A stretch of DNA of 64,000 nt from Bacteroidia bacterium (lineage in GTDB: Bacteria > Bacteroidota > Bacteroidia > J057): the NCBI GenBank assembly GCA_019695295.1, contig JAIBAH010000014.1, positions 1-64,000 of the forward strand, in the 5' to 3' direction. Position numbers and translations under genes: made by a program. Shown here piece after piece: positions 8,154 to 16,290 of the stretch (its first letter is position 1; every line of letters starts with the position of its first letter). The notes below the pieces were generated by a model, which saw only the letters and a list, made by a program, of their open reading frames with translations, was not told where the DNA came from and searched no databases.

Positions 8154-9617
8154 TCAACCTTTCCCGTCTGACTTCCATTTTTCAAATGCAATGATGCCGC
8201 TCAGACAGGCTCCCGGAATTCCCTGACCGGGGTAAGTACTGTCTCCGCAGAGATAGGCTTTGTTTTTCACCATCCTGGCACTGATCATCTGCCAGGGCTT
8301 AATGGCTTTATACTGAGGATATCCGCCTACGAATCCCCATTTACGGGAAGTCCATTTTGCCCATGATTTTGGGGTAGAAGCATGATAAAATATCAAGTCC
8401 TCTTTAAGGAACATTCCTTTCTCTTCCAGCACGCTGAAAATTTCTGCTACTACTTCTTCTTTATCTTCTACCCAAGTTTTTTCCGGATCAGGAATATGGG
8501 TGGAAATATTAATCACGACTTCATCAGGTTTGCATCTCATCGTATCTTCATGATGACTGATACTCACAAAAATACTGGAAGAACCGGTAAATGACAAAGG
8601 TTTGGAAAGATGAATCTGATGATGCAGGCTCTCAAAATTTTTCTTTCTTTTAAAAACAGCACCGATGGTAAATGCGCTGTTTAGTTTTTCAGACGGAAGC
8701 AAACGGGGGGAATATCGCTGTAGGATTTCCGGTTCATCCCAGATTTCCAGTACATTATTGACAGGAATGGCAAAAACTACCTGAGGAGTATGAAACACCT
8801 GCTGAGAGGTATGAATTTCAAAGTAATCCTGATTTCGCCTGACTTTTTCCACTCCTGTTCTGAGCAATATTTCTCCGCCTCTATCCTGAATATAATTCAT
8901 AATGGGGTTGACCATCTCTATCATCCCTCCGTTCAGGTAATAATTTCCAAAATTCGTGTAGCACAAAGCTGTGGCACCGAAAAGCATGTTTACTTCCTCC
9001 ATGGTATTCTGAGCGGTTATCATCAATTGTTCATTGACGAAGTCCACAAGATCCGTGTTGGTATCCAGCTCATATTTTTTCAGAAACTCCGCTACAGTAG
9101 TGAATGCAAAGGGCAAACTCCGGAGTTGATTCCAGCGAAACCCTTTTACCATCATGAACAAGTCCCGGATATCCGAAGGCGGGAAATGGAGTTGCTGCAA
9201 AGAGGTTTCCCACACCGCTTTGCTGATTTGAAAGCATTTCTCCCAGAATACTTTTTGATTTTTTTTCCCGAATACTCTTTCGGCTTCCTGTATCCACGCT
9301 TCAAGGGATTGGAAACGGTGAATACACTGTCCGTTTTTCAAATATACCTGCATGGGAAGAGAAAGTGGAATTGCCGGAATTTTTATTCCCGTTTTCCGCA
9401 ACAGATAATCCAGCGGCATATTTTCATCCAGCCCGACGAGGGTTGTAGCACCGGACTCAAAGACAAAATGTTTTCGGGGATAGGAAGAAGAGCACCCTCC
9501 GGGAAGCCAGTTTTTTTCAAGTATTTTTACTTTTTTCCCTTCCCCTGCAATCAACGCAGCCACTGTAAGCCCTGCTATACCTGAACCAATTACGATTACC
9601 TCTGCATCCATACTCAT
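8154..9617 (-). CDS. FAD-dependent phytoene desaturase/RetSat-like oxidoreductase
   Basis: A protein of about 487 residues with an N-terminal dinucleotide-binding fold (VIVIGSGIAGLTVAALIAGEG). After it comes the LPGGCSSSY segment typical of CrtI/CrtISO/retinol saturase relatives. The C-terminal FAD motif reads AYLCGDSTYPGQGIPGACLSG. The frame is open back to 9689, but the FAD motif lies right after ATG 9617 or 9611, so the longer start is unlikely. The family isomerises, desaturates or saturates polyene chains. No phytoene synthase or other carotenoid gene is in the window, so the substrate is open. It is the second gene of a minus-strand pair with the alpha/beta hydrolase. Confidence 0.75.
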   Translation of the reverse strand: MSMDAEVIVIGSGIAGLTVAALIAGEGKKVKILEKNWLPGGCSSSYPRKHFVFESGATTLVGLDENMPLDYLLRKTGIKIPAIPLSLPMQVYLKNGQCIHRFQSLEAWIQEAERVFGKKNQKVFWEKCFQISKAVWETSLQQLHFPPSDIRDLFMMVKGFRWNQLRSLPFAFTTVAEFLKKYELDTNTDLVDFVNEQLMITAQNTMEEVNMLFGATALCYTNFGNYYLNGGMIEMVNPIMNYIQDRGGEILLRTGVEKVRRNQDYFEIHTSQQVFHTPQVVFAIPVNNVLEIWDEPEILQRYSPRLLPSEKLNSAFTIGAVFKRKKNFESLHHQIHLSKPLSFTGSSSIFVSISHHEDTMRCKPDEVVINISTHIPDPEKTWVEDKEEVVAEIFSVLEEKGMFLKEDLIFYHASTPKSWAKWTSRKWGFVGGYPQYKAIKPWQMISARMVKNKAYLCGDSTYPGQGIPGACLSGIIAFEKWKSDGKG

Positions 9618-9700
9618 TTCTTTTTGTTTCACTGACAGCAAACGGCGGGAAAAAGAATTTGTTTTAAACTTCTCTTTCAGATGATACAACCTCTCAGAGC

Positions 9701-10366
9701 TTAAGACTCCGGATAAATGATTTTTTTTATCAGGGGAAATACTTCCTCCGGATGGGTGTAGAGCGCAAAATGATCTCCGTTTACCTGATGAAAAGGCTCT
9801 TCCGGCCGGCGGATAATGGGGTCATAATGAGTATGTATCCGTGCGTCAGGGTGTATATTTAGCGGAGGAACCGGGGTAAGAATTACCCGCATCTGATTCG
9901 TTACGTTATGGCGGTTTCCTTTCCGTAACCGGCGGAAGGTTTCCTGAAAGACCTCTTTTGAGGGTTTATCCCGGTATCCTTTTCGCACAAAATACCATTC
10001 AGTAAGCCGGTTGAGGTATAAACCGTATTTCAGAAAAGCAAAGATGATTTTATGATTCCGGATGGGCAAAGCGACTCTGGAAGGATGTGTCCAGGAAGCA
10101 ATCTGTATGGTTTTACATCCGGTAATTTGTTTGAGATGTATGCCAATCCAGCCTCCCATGGAATGCCCTACTACTATATCGTTTTCTGTCAGATTGTAAT
10201 GAGCCGCGATTTCCTCTGCAAGCAGGATTACATTCAGCTCAGGGCGGGGGCGGTTTCCGGTAAATTCCCATAAATCCGGCAGGATTTTTTCCCCCGGAAT
10301 TTCATTCACGATTTTATCAAATATACCGGGCTTTTCCCCGAAACCATGCAGAAAGAAGATACGCAT
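9701..10366 (-). CDS. Alpha/beta hydrolase
   Basis: A 221-residue small alpha/beta hydrolase. The chain starts MRIFFLHGFGEKPG, providing the HGFG oxyanion region. The nucleophile elbow is GHSMGG with Ser69. His199 in NGDHFALYTHPEEV is the likely catalytic histidine, with Asp182 a candidate third member. It lacks a signal peptide and is probably cytoplasmic. The substrate cannot be told from the sequence. It lies just upstream of the polyene-type oxidoreductase on the same strand (84 bp to the preferred start), so the two are likely co-transcribed and may act on the same lipid or pigment. Confidence 0.78.
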   Translation of the reverse strand: MRIFFLHGFGEKPGIFDKIVNEIPGEKILPDLWEFTGNRPRPELNVILLAEEIAAHYNLTENDIVVGHSMGGWIGIHLKQITGCKTIQIASWTHPSRVALPIRNHKIIFAFLKYGLYLNRLTEWYFVRKGYRDKPSKEVFQETFRRLRKGNRHNVTNQMRVILTPVPPLNIHPDARIHTHYDPIIRRPEEPFHQVNGDHFALYTHPEEVFPLIKKIIYPES

Positions 10367-10510
10367 CCCTGATTTGTATAGATTTTAGATTAACAGACAA
10401 AAACAGCCTTTTTATCCCTTTACTTTACAGTGATTTTTCCTGTAAATTATTGTTAGATTTCTTTTATGCGCAGGAGATTCAGCTAAGCCCTGATGACCGC
10501 ATCTGAAAAA

Positions 10511-10547
10511 CGAAAGCAGGTTTTCTTCTCTGAAAAGCCTGCTTTCG
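10511..10547 (-). terminator. Rho-independent terminator downstream of the copper monooxygenase gene
   Basis: An inverted repeat, CGAAAGCAGG with TTTTC against GAAAAG with CCTGCTTTCG, forms a strong stem with one bulge. It lies ten bases past the stop of the minus-strand gene. The A-run just before it gives a T-run on the minus strand. Confidence 0.75.
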
Positions 10548-10556
10548 TAAATTATT

Positions 10557-12101
10557 TTATTCTGATTTTATCCATTTCTGATATCCGTAATGATTTCCGG
10601 AGCGAAGAATAATCAGGTATTCTCCGGAAGGCAGTTTTTCGGACGGAATCTGCACTTTTATTCCGGGGTTTTCGTCCTTCAGAGTGAGAACCTCATTTCC
10701 TCTAATGTCATAAACAGAAATGCTCAGTAAGTCCGGTATTTCCTTTCCGGTTTCAATCCATAATTCCTGTGCGGAAGGATTGGGAAAGCAACTGAACATC
10801 AAATCCGGAATTGCGGGAGTACTTCCTGTATTGGGCGAACTGTCAATGACGATATTTTCATCCCCGGGAAAATAATAAGTGTAGGTAAAATAAACCAGCA
10901 TCATCTCGTCCGTTGTAGCCTCGCCCGCCGTTACCAGTTGGGGAGGATTACTGGGATTATATGGATTATTGAGGGTATTGTCGTAGGTGGCTTCAGCCCT
11001 GAGTTTGGTACCTGCCGGTATTTTGGTTACATTTTTGAATTCATAGCCTCCCTGCCAGTGAAAATTCCAGTCATTGATGCGAATCAGTGGTATCGTATCT
11101 CCGGGGGTTACTACTCCATACACTTTGATTTTTCTGCCAATCAAATGCATGTGAGGGCCTACACTGATGGTAGAAATATTGATAGGAACGGTATATTCTG
11201 CATTAAAGGTTTTTACGGTATTCGCAGGAATAATCAGAGGGCCATTCGTAAGCGCGTTACCATGATTCAATGGAGGTGCAATAAATAACTGCCTTACGGG
11301 TCCGTTGGTAAGCTTAAACCGTACCTGAGTATTATCAGACTGCCCGTTGCTTCCCTGAGGATAATGTATCTGAACGACAATATTGGTATTCGCAGGAAGG
11401 CGGATTCCCATTCCCTGAGGATATTTGGTGGGGCGTGAACCTGGTACCCAGGTACCAATGAGAGAAGAACTGTTGGAGCCGGTCCCTCCAAATGAACTAT
11501 AACCCGGAAGCGGGTCTCCATTATCTAATTGCACACAGGTATTCGTACTATCCTGAAATACAAGCACATGATGTACAATTTCGGGATTACCCGGGATAAC
11601 CTCCATTTCAGTAATATATTTAGTACCGGTAAGTCCGGAAGGAATCACAAAACAGCGATAGATATCTCCGTTGGTTGCAGTGGAAGTATAGGTTGGAATC
11701 GTAACTAACAAATCAGGGCTGACAATCGTGGGAACATTGTTGTAAACGGGCGGAGCGGGTGCAAGTGCCGGATTCCCCTCCGGACTTCCTCCCTGTACCC
11801 AGGATTGAATGGTGTTGATTTCATCCTGTGACAGTATCCTTTCAAAAGCAAGATGTCTGTACTCAGGGTCCGGCGGCCAGGGTGGCATTGTTTTATTACC
11901 CACTGCATCATGAACACTAAAAGCATTGGCAGAGGCATCGGAGTAAGTCATCAGGGAAAAAGGAGCAAGTCCTCCCGGATGATGACAGGGCGTACAGTTT
12001 TCAAACATTAAAGGAGAAACATGCTCCGCCCAATTGGGAGTTTGTGCATACAGCATCAAACCGGAGAGGTTAATAAAAACCACTGTAAATAAGTATCTCA
12101 T
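10557..12101 (-). CDS. Secreted haem-c/copper type II monooxygenase (PHM-like) with T9SS sorting domain
   Basis: A 514-residue exported protein. After the signal peptide, CTPCHH (Cys36, Cys39, His40) is a haem c attachment site, and TMPPW supplies a possible axial Met72. The rest resembles the two beta-sandwich domains of peptidylglycine alpha-hydroxylating monooxygenase. All copper ligands can be assigned: His177/His178 in VHHVLVF and His246 in QIHYPQ for one site; His317, His319 in GPHMHLIG and Met400 or 401 for the other. The C-terminus (FPNPSAQ ... LPSGEYLIIL) is a type A T9SS sorting domain. A tethered cytochrome could feed electrons in place of ascorbate; this is inference. The substrate is unknown. 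Confidence 0.83.
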   Translation of the reverse strand: MRYLFTVVFINLSGLMLYAQTPNWAEHVSPLMFENCTPCHHPGGLAPFSLMTYSDASANAFSVHDAVGNKTMPPWPPDPEYRHLAFERILSQDEINTIQSWVQGGSPEGNPALAPAPPVYNNVPTIVSPDLLVTIPTYTSTATNGDIYRCFVIPSGLTGTKYITEMEVIPGNPEIVHHVLVFQDSTNTCVQLDNGDPLPGYSSFGGTGSNSSSLIGTWVPGSRPTKYPQGMGIRLPANTNIVVQIHYPQGSNGQSDNTQVRFKLTNGPVRQLFIAPPLNHGNALTNGPLIIPANTVKTFNAEYTVPINISTISVGPHMHLIGRKIKVYGVVTPGDTIPLIRINDWNFHWQGGYEFKNVTKIPAGTKLRAEATYDNTLNNPYNPSNPPQLVTAGEATTDEMMLVYFTYTYYFPGDENIVIDSSPNTGSTPAIPDLMFSCFPNPSAQELWIETGKEIPDLLSISVYDIRGNEVLTLKDENPGIKVQIPSEKLPSGEYLIILRSGNHYGYQKWIKSE

Positions 12102-12402
12102 TTCTTATCTTGATTTTATGGGTGAATTCTTTATAAAACAAATAATCAGACAATATTACGAAAAAAAAGTTTAATGTACCTCATTTCACTGATAAAAATC
12201 GTACAGGATTGAAGCAATTTTTTGTTTTGGATTGCATTTCCCTTCTGAACAATAAATCTTCTCTATTACAATACCGCTTTTTCCCAACCCTCTGATTGGA
12301 AAATATTTTCTTTCGCTCCCCAATATTTTCAATAAAAAAACTCCCCAAAATCCTTCGGGGAGTTCTGATAAAGGCAGTCGGGTTAATCGAAAAAAACAGT
12401 AT
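12102..12402. other. Gene-free stretch between two minus-strand secreted-protein genes
   Basis: About 300 bp of AT-rich sequence. It contains the terminator at 12339-12362 and should contain the promoter of the copper monooxygenase gene, but I found no clear TTTG/TAnnTTTG pair. Short open frames here have no recognisable coding features. Confidence 0.5.
12339..12362 (-). terminator. Rho-independent terminator of the three-repeat secreted protein gene
   Basis: AACTCCCC and GGGGAGTT form an 8 bp stem with a ten-base loop. On the minus strand it is followed by a run of seven T. It lies 40 bases past the stop of the gene at 12403-13776. Confidence 0.8.
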
Positions 12403-13776
12403 TTACCGGTTAAGGGGTTTCTCCATTAATATTGTACCCTCTTCATTGACAAGCCGCACGGTAAAGGTTGCTTGGGGCCCGTCATAATGCCTGAAAGTAT
12501 AACTATATTGTTTATTTCCGGGGGCTAAACGGCTTTTCTGATAAAAAAGCATCATGGTTTCTCCGTTTTCATTGACAATCATCAGGCTTACTCCGTTCAA
12601 TTCCTTTTCTACGGGAAATGTAATGATTCCTTTTTGGGTCATGGGTTCAAATTTCGGACGGGCCTTGTCTTCCATTCCGATGGGTTTTTCCTGTAGTACC
12701 TTTCCGCCCTCTGTGACAATCCGGAGATAATATTGTTTGTCTTTGGGCAGATTTTTGCCGATTACAAAAGTTTTATTGTGAAAGCCCTGAGGCAAGTCCA
12801 TTCCATAAGTAAGCGGCATAAACAAATCCCCTTTTTCGTCGGTCAGGATTACATTTACTTTTTCGGGCTGCTCTGCCAGAAAGTGAAACTCTTTTTCTGA
12901 GTTATAATAATTCAGGGGCAGAGGTTCATCCTGAGGAGTAATTTCCTTTTCTGCAATCAGGCTTCCGTTATTTTTGAGCCTGACAAAAAAATGTTTGGTA
13001 GAATCCGTATCGGTATGATAAAATCCGAAAGCATGCTGCTGAAAACCCGCCCTGTATTTTCTCCCGGAAAAATAGGTGCGCATGAGTTTGCCGTCTTCAT
13101 CCCATATTTCCAGACTTGCATTTTCAAGCGCATATTCGGTGCGCCACTCAAGACTGCTGTTGATGTCTGTAATATGATGGGGAATCGCAGTGGTTTTAAA
13201 TTCATGTACGGGGATTTTCAGTAATTCGCTCAGGGTATAGGCAAGAATTTTCATTTCTTTGGGATTATTTCCATAAATATCTGCCACAGGGTCACCGTTG
13301 GCTACGGCCCATACAGCAGATTGGGCGGTAGAACTACTTATATTATTGGCAGAAAGACAAAGTGCCAGCGTCAGCAGATTTCCGGAAGCCATTTCTCCTA
13401 TGTTAAAAACCTCAGATTTTCCCGGAGAACGGTTGAAGGATTGCGTGCACATCGTAGGAACTGCGGTATAAATTGCCTGCTGAGGCGCAATCTCGACCCA
13501 AATCGTATCGGTTACGATTAAATCCTGAACGGTAGTATCTTTACTCACAAAAATCTGACCGGCATTGATTCTCACCTTTAGCGGCTTTGCCGTAAGGTTT
13601 TTCACTCCGATTTCCAGCGTTTTCCCAAGGTACCCCCCCCGGGCTTTAATATTCATCGCAACCTGTTTGTTTTTTAACCCTTCAGAGAGTTCGAGCCCTC
13701 CTTCAGCAAACAAAAACCCATAGAGACATACGGTCAATACAAAGATTAACCCTTTCTGAAAAGTGATTCGTTTCAT
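12403..13776 (-). CDS. Secreted protein of unknown function with three C-terminal repeats
   Basis: A 457-residue protein with a signal peptide (first 24 residues) and no lipobox. Residues 35-180 look like a beta-rich domain followed by a helical segment. Residues 210-281, 294-368 and 383-457 are three diverged copies of one unit. Each has a strand ending in (D/N)E(D/K/N)G, a middle part rich in aromatics, and a closing (V/L)RL or LRI strand before a (L/I)xxEK ending: AEKEI, QEKPI, MEKPL. The last repeat reaches the C-terminus, where T9SS cargo would carry its sorting domain, but the usual YPNP motif is absent. I do not recognise the family. It is a single gene with its own terminator. Confidence 0.75.
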   Translation of the reverse strand: MKRITFQKGLIFVLTVCLYGFLFAEGGLELSEGLKNKQVAMNIKARGGYLGKTLEIGVKNLTAKPLKVRINAGQIFVSKDTTVQDLIVTDTIWVEIAPQQAIYTAVPTMCTQSFNRSPGKSEVFNIGEMASGNLLTLALCLSANNISSSTAQSAVWAVANGDPVADIYGNNPKEMKILAYTLSELLKIPVHEFKTTAIPHHITDINSSLEWRTEYALENASLEIWDEDGKLMRTYFSGRKYRAGFQQHAFGFYHTDTDSTKHFFVRLKNNGSLIAEKEITPQDEPLPLNYYNSEKEFHFLAEQPEKVNVILTDEKGDLFMPLTYGMDLPQGFHNKTFVIGKNLPKDKQYYLRIVTEGGKVLQEKPIGMEDKARPKFEPMTQKGIITFPVEKELNGVSLMIVNENGETMMLFYQKSRLAPGNKQYSYTFRHYDGPQATFTVRLVNEEGTILMEKPLNR

Positions 13777-13876
13777 ATTACATCTGATTTTATACAGGTA
13801 TAATACAAACGTATTTAAAAAGATACATATTTTTTGGGGAAAATTGGATACAATTGTTCTGCACCCGCCCTTCTTC

Positions 13877-14788
13877 TTAACTATATTCTTTCAGTTGTCT
13901 GTCCAGAATAGCAAGGCCTTCCTCCAGAGAGTGAGGCTGATAATCCAGCTCTTTCCGGGCTTTACCGAGATGAAAAGCCGTCTGAGGGGGACGTTTCGCC
14001 CTTTGTTTTAAGGAAACACTGTCTGTTTCCCCGATCAGGGATTTATCTAATTGCCAGAAATCCGCTACCCTGAAAGCCAGTTCAAGGATATTCAGTTTTT
14101 CGGGACCACAAATATGAAAAATACCTTTGGCTTTTTTCATTGCCGCCGAGACACAGGCCTCCGCCAAATCCTCTGCAAGCGTAGGACAACGGGACTGATC
14201 ATTGACCACGGTTATTTTTTTTCCCTGCTCAAGCGAGCCCTTAATCCACAGAACAATATTGGAACGGGACAGGCCATACACGACTCCGTACAGAAGAATT
14301 GTCCTCAGAATAGCCCAGTTACACTGACTGTTCCGGATAACTTCTTCTGCCTTCAGTTTTGACAAACCATAATAATTTACCGGATCAGGGGTATCCTCTT
14401 CGTTGTAATATCCATCTTCCCTACTCCCGTCAAAAATAAAATCGGTTGAAATATGAATCAGATGAGAACCATGAATTTCACATAACCTGACAATTTCCCT
14501 CACCGCTTCCACATTAACCCTGTCACACATTTCGCGTTCATCTTCACAGATGTCCACCTGAGTCATTGCCCCTCCGTGAATGACAACTTCAGGCTTATGG
14601 GTATTAAAAATTTCTTCCATACGCACGAAATCCGTAAGGTCCGACTCTTCATAAATAAATTTATTGCTGAGTGGGTGACGTGAAGCCCCTTTTGCAGTCG
14701 CAATTAAGTAAATTTCAGGTTTTTGAATTAGAATGTCAATAATTTTCTGGCCTAAAAGTCCGTTACTGCCCGTAAGTAATAATTTCAT
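13877..14788 (-). CDS. RmlD-like NAD(P)-dependent sugar reductase (extended SDR)
   Basis: From ATG 14788 the 303-residue protein begins with the Rossmann motif TGSNGLLGQKI. The frame is open to 14836, but the glycine motif would then be displaced. The catalytic set reads Thr115 in HISTDFIFDG, and Tyr140 and Lys144 in YYGLSK. The closest well-known family is dTDP-4-dehydrorhamnose reductase (RmlD), which makes dTDP-L-rhamnose. No rmlA, rmlB or rmlC gene is nearby, so it could instead be another NDP-sugar reductase of the same family. The gene stands alone between a secreted protein gene and the divergent BON-LysM gene. Confidence 0.8.
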   Translation of the reverse strand: MKLLLTGSNGLLGQKIIDILIQKPEIYLIATAKGASRHPLSNKFIYEESDLTDFVRMEEIFNTHKPEVVIHGGAMTQVDICEDEREMCDRVNVEAVREIVRLCEIHGSHLIHISTDFIFDGSREDGYYNEEDTPDPVNYYGLSKLKAEEVIRNSQCNWAILRTILLYGVVYGLSRSNIVLWIKGSLEQGKKITVVNDQSRCPTLAEDLAEACVSAAMKKAKGIFHICGPEKLNILELAFRVADFWQLDKSLIGETDSVSLKQRAKRPPQTAFHLGKARKELDYQPHSLEEGLAILDRQLKEYS

Positions 14789-14875
14789 TGTTGAGATTTT
14801 TAAAAATAATGGGCAAAAGTCAGAAAAAAATTTCATTCTGTTTAAAAAATTTAAGCAATATCCAAAAAATAATCT

Positions 14876-14883
14876 TAAATTTG
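14876..14883 (+). promoter_or_regulatory. Possible -7 box for the BON-LysM gene
   Basis: TAAATTTG matches the Bacteroidota TAnnTTTG -7 element and lies about 50 bp before the start codon. No clear TTTG was found at the expected distance upstream. Confidence 0.35.
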
Positions 14884-14931
14884 TACCTGAATTTGTAATA
14901 ATTTTTTTTATAATCTTTAATCGAGAAAAAA

Positions 14932-15399
14932 ATGGGAGTATTTAGTTTTTTAAAAAACGCAGGTGCTAAATTATTTGGTGGTAAAGAAGAAGCACCTATC
15001 AATGAAGTAGAACCGGTAAAAGTACAGGACGCATTAAAAGACCTGGTAAGCAGAATGGATTTAGGTATTGACGCTTTCGACGTAAGTTTTTCAAACGGAA
15101 CCGCTACTGTATTTGGAGTAGCTCACAGTCAGTCTGATAAAGAAAAAGCAATCCTTACAGTAGGAAACGTAGAAGGCGTTGAGTCTGTAAATGACCAGAT
15201 TACTCTTGTTGAAACTGCTCCTGCAGCTACAGAAGCAGATTTCTACACAGTGGAAAGCGGAGACACTCTTGGAAAAATCGCAAAACATTTCTATGGAGAC
15301 TCCAGCAGATATATGGTAATTTTTGAAGAAAACAAACCCATGTTGGGTCATCCTGACAAAATCTATCCGGGTCAGGTGTTAAGAATTCCAAAAATGTAA
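14932..15399 (+). CDS. kbp: BON-LysM domain protein (Kbp/YgaU-like)
   Basis: A 155-residue protein with a BON domain at about residues 25-93 and a LysM domain at about 103-154 (YTVESGDTLGKIAKHFYGD ... IYPGQVLRIP). This is the same architecture and length as E. coli Kbp (YgaU), a cytoplasmic potassium-binding protein. It also begins MGVFSFLKNAGAKLFGGKEE with no cleavable signal peptide, like Kbp. Potassium binding is a family inference. Its codon choice is simpler and more A/T-ending than its neighbours, which may indicate high expression. It has its own promoter-like box and a strong terminator, so it is monocistronic. Confidence 0.85.
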   Translation: MGVFSFLKNAGAKLFGGKEEAPINEVEPVKVQDALKDLVSRMDLGIDAFDVSFSNGTATVFGVAHSQSDKEKAILTVGNVEGVESVNDQITLVETAPAATEADFYTVESGDTLGKIAKHFYGDSSRYMVIFEENKPMLGHPDKIYPGQVLRIPKM

Positions 15400-15414
15400 T
15401 TCAGATACAATCAG

Positions 15415-15441
15415 AAAGGGGACGCATTGCGTTCCCTTTTT
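15415..15441 (+). terminator. Rho-independent terminator after the BON-LysM gene
   Basis: AAAGGGGACGC and GCGTTCCCTTT form an 11 bp stem with one G-U pair and a three-base loop (ATT), followed by a T-run. Confidence 0.85.
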
Positions 15442-15463
15442 CGTTTATCCTTAAACTAAAAGT

Positions 15464-16096
15464 ATGCATATCGCAATTGCAGGTAATATTGGTGCAGGAA
15501 AAACAACCCTCGCCTATCTTTTATCCAAATACTTTGGAATTGAAGCCATGTATGAAGACAATGAGCAAAATCCGTATCTCATGGATTTCTATAAGGATAT
15601 GCAACATTGGTCATTTCATCTTCAGATTCACTTTTTACACTCCCGCCTCAGAAAAATCATGGAAATCCGAAAGGAGAAAAGAAGCGTGATTCAGGATAGA
15701 ACAATCTATGAAGACGCCCAGATTTTTGCCCCCAATCTCCATGCAATGGGCCTCATGAGCCTGAAAGACTATGAAAACTACAAAGCCCTTTTTGATACAA
15801 TCGCGGAACTGATTCAGCCGCCGGATATGATAATCTACCTGAATTGCCCTATTGGTGCTTTGGTAGAACAAATCCAGCAAAGAAACCGCAAATACGAAGA
15901 CTCTATCCGTCTGGATTACCTTAAACGACTGAACGACCGGTACGAAGAATGGTACGCTCAGTACAACTACGGCAAAAAAATGGAAGTAAGGGTTGATGAA
16001 CTTAACTTTCGGGACAATCCGGAGCACCTCGGAGAAATCATTAACCACCTCAAAGCAGAAATGTACGGACTCTTCAATCAGAATCCCCCTGTCTGA
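15464..16096 (+). CDS. Deoxynucleoside kinase (dGK/dAK-type)
   Basis: A 210-residue kinase that phosphorylates deoxynucleosides in the salvage pathway. The P-loop GNIGAGKTT is at residues 7-15. The DRTIYED motif, which holds the catalytic and sugar-contacting residues of the dNK family, is near residue 79. An arginine-rich lid follows (RNRKYEDSIRLDYLKRLNDRYEEW, split here across residues 145-168). The length fits the bacterial dGK/dAK group. Which base it prefers cannot be read from sequence alone. It starts 23 bases after the preceding terminator and stands alone. Confidence 0.87.
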   Translation: MHIAIAGNIGAGKTTLAYLLSKYFGIEAMYEDNEQNPYLMDFYKDMQHWSFHLQIHFLHSRLRKIMEIRKEKRSVIQDRTIYEDAQIFAPNLHAMGLMSLKDYENYKALFDTIAELIQPPDMIIYLNCPIGALVEQIQQRNRKYEDSIRLDYLKRLNDRYEEWYAQYNYGKKMEVRVDELNFRDNPEHLGEIINHLKAEMYGLFNQNPPV

Positions 16097-16214
16097 CATT
16101 CTCATTTCGCTGCTGCTTCAGCCTCCGGAAGCGGAAACGCCCCTCTGTAATAATCCCATCCCCCTCCACGACCTATCCCAAAATAAAATCCGGATTCGAA
16201 TCTTCTCAATGCAC

Positions 16215-16246
16215 TTTTGCAGAGAATAGAAAATCCTTTATCTTTG
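16215..16246 (+). promoter_or_regulatory. Bacteroidota-type promoter for the S46 peptidase
   Basis: TTTTG at 16215-16219, a 19 bp spacer, and TATCTTTG at 16239-16246 match the TTTG-N19-TAnnTTTG consensus. The start codon follows 44 bases later. Confidence 0.65.
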
Positions 16247-16290
16247 CCGGATATTTAAAAAACAAGTAAATCCAATATTTTAATTAATAT

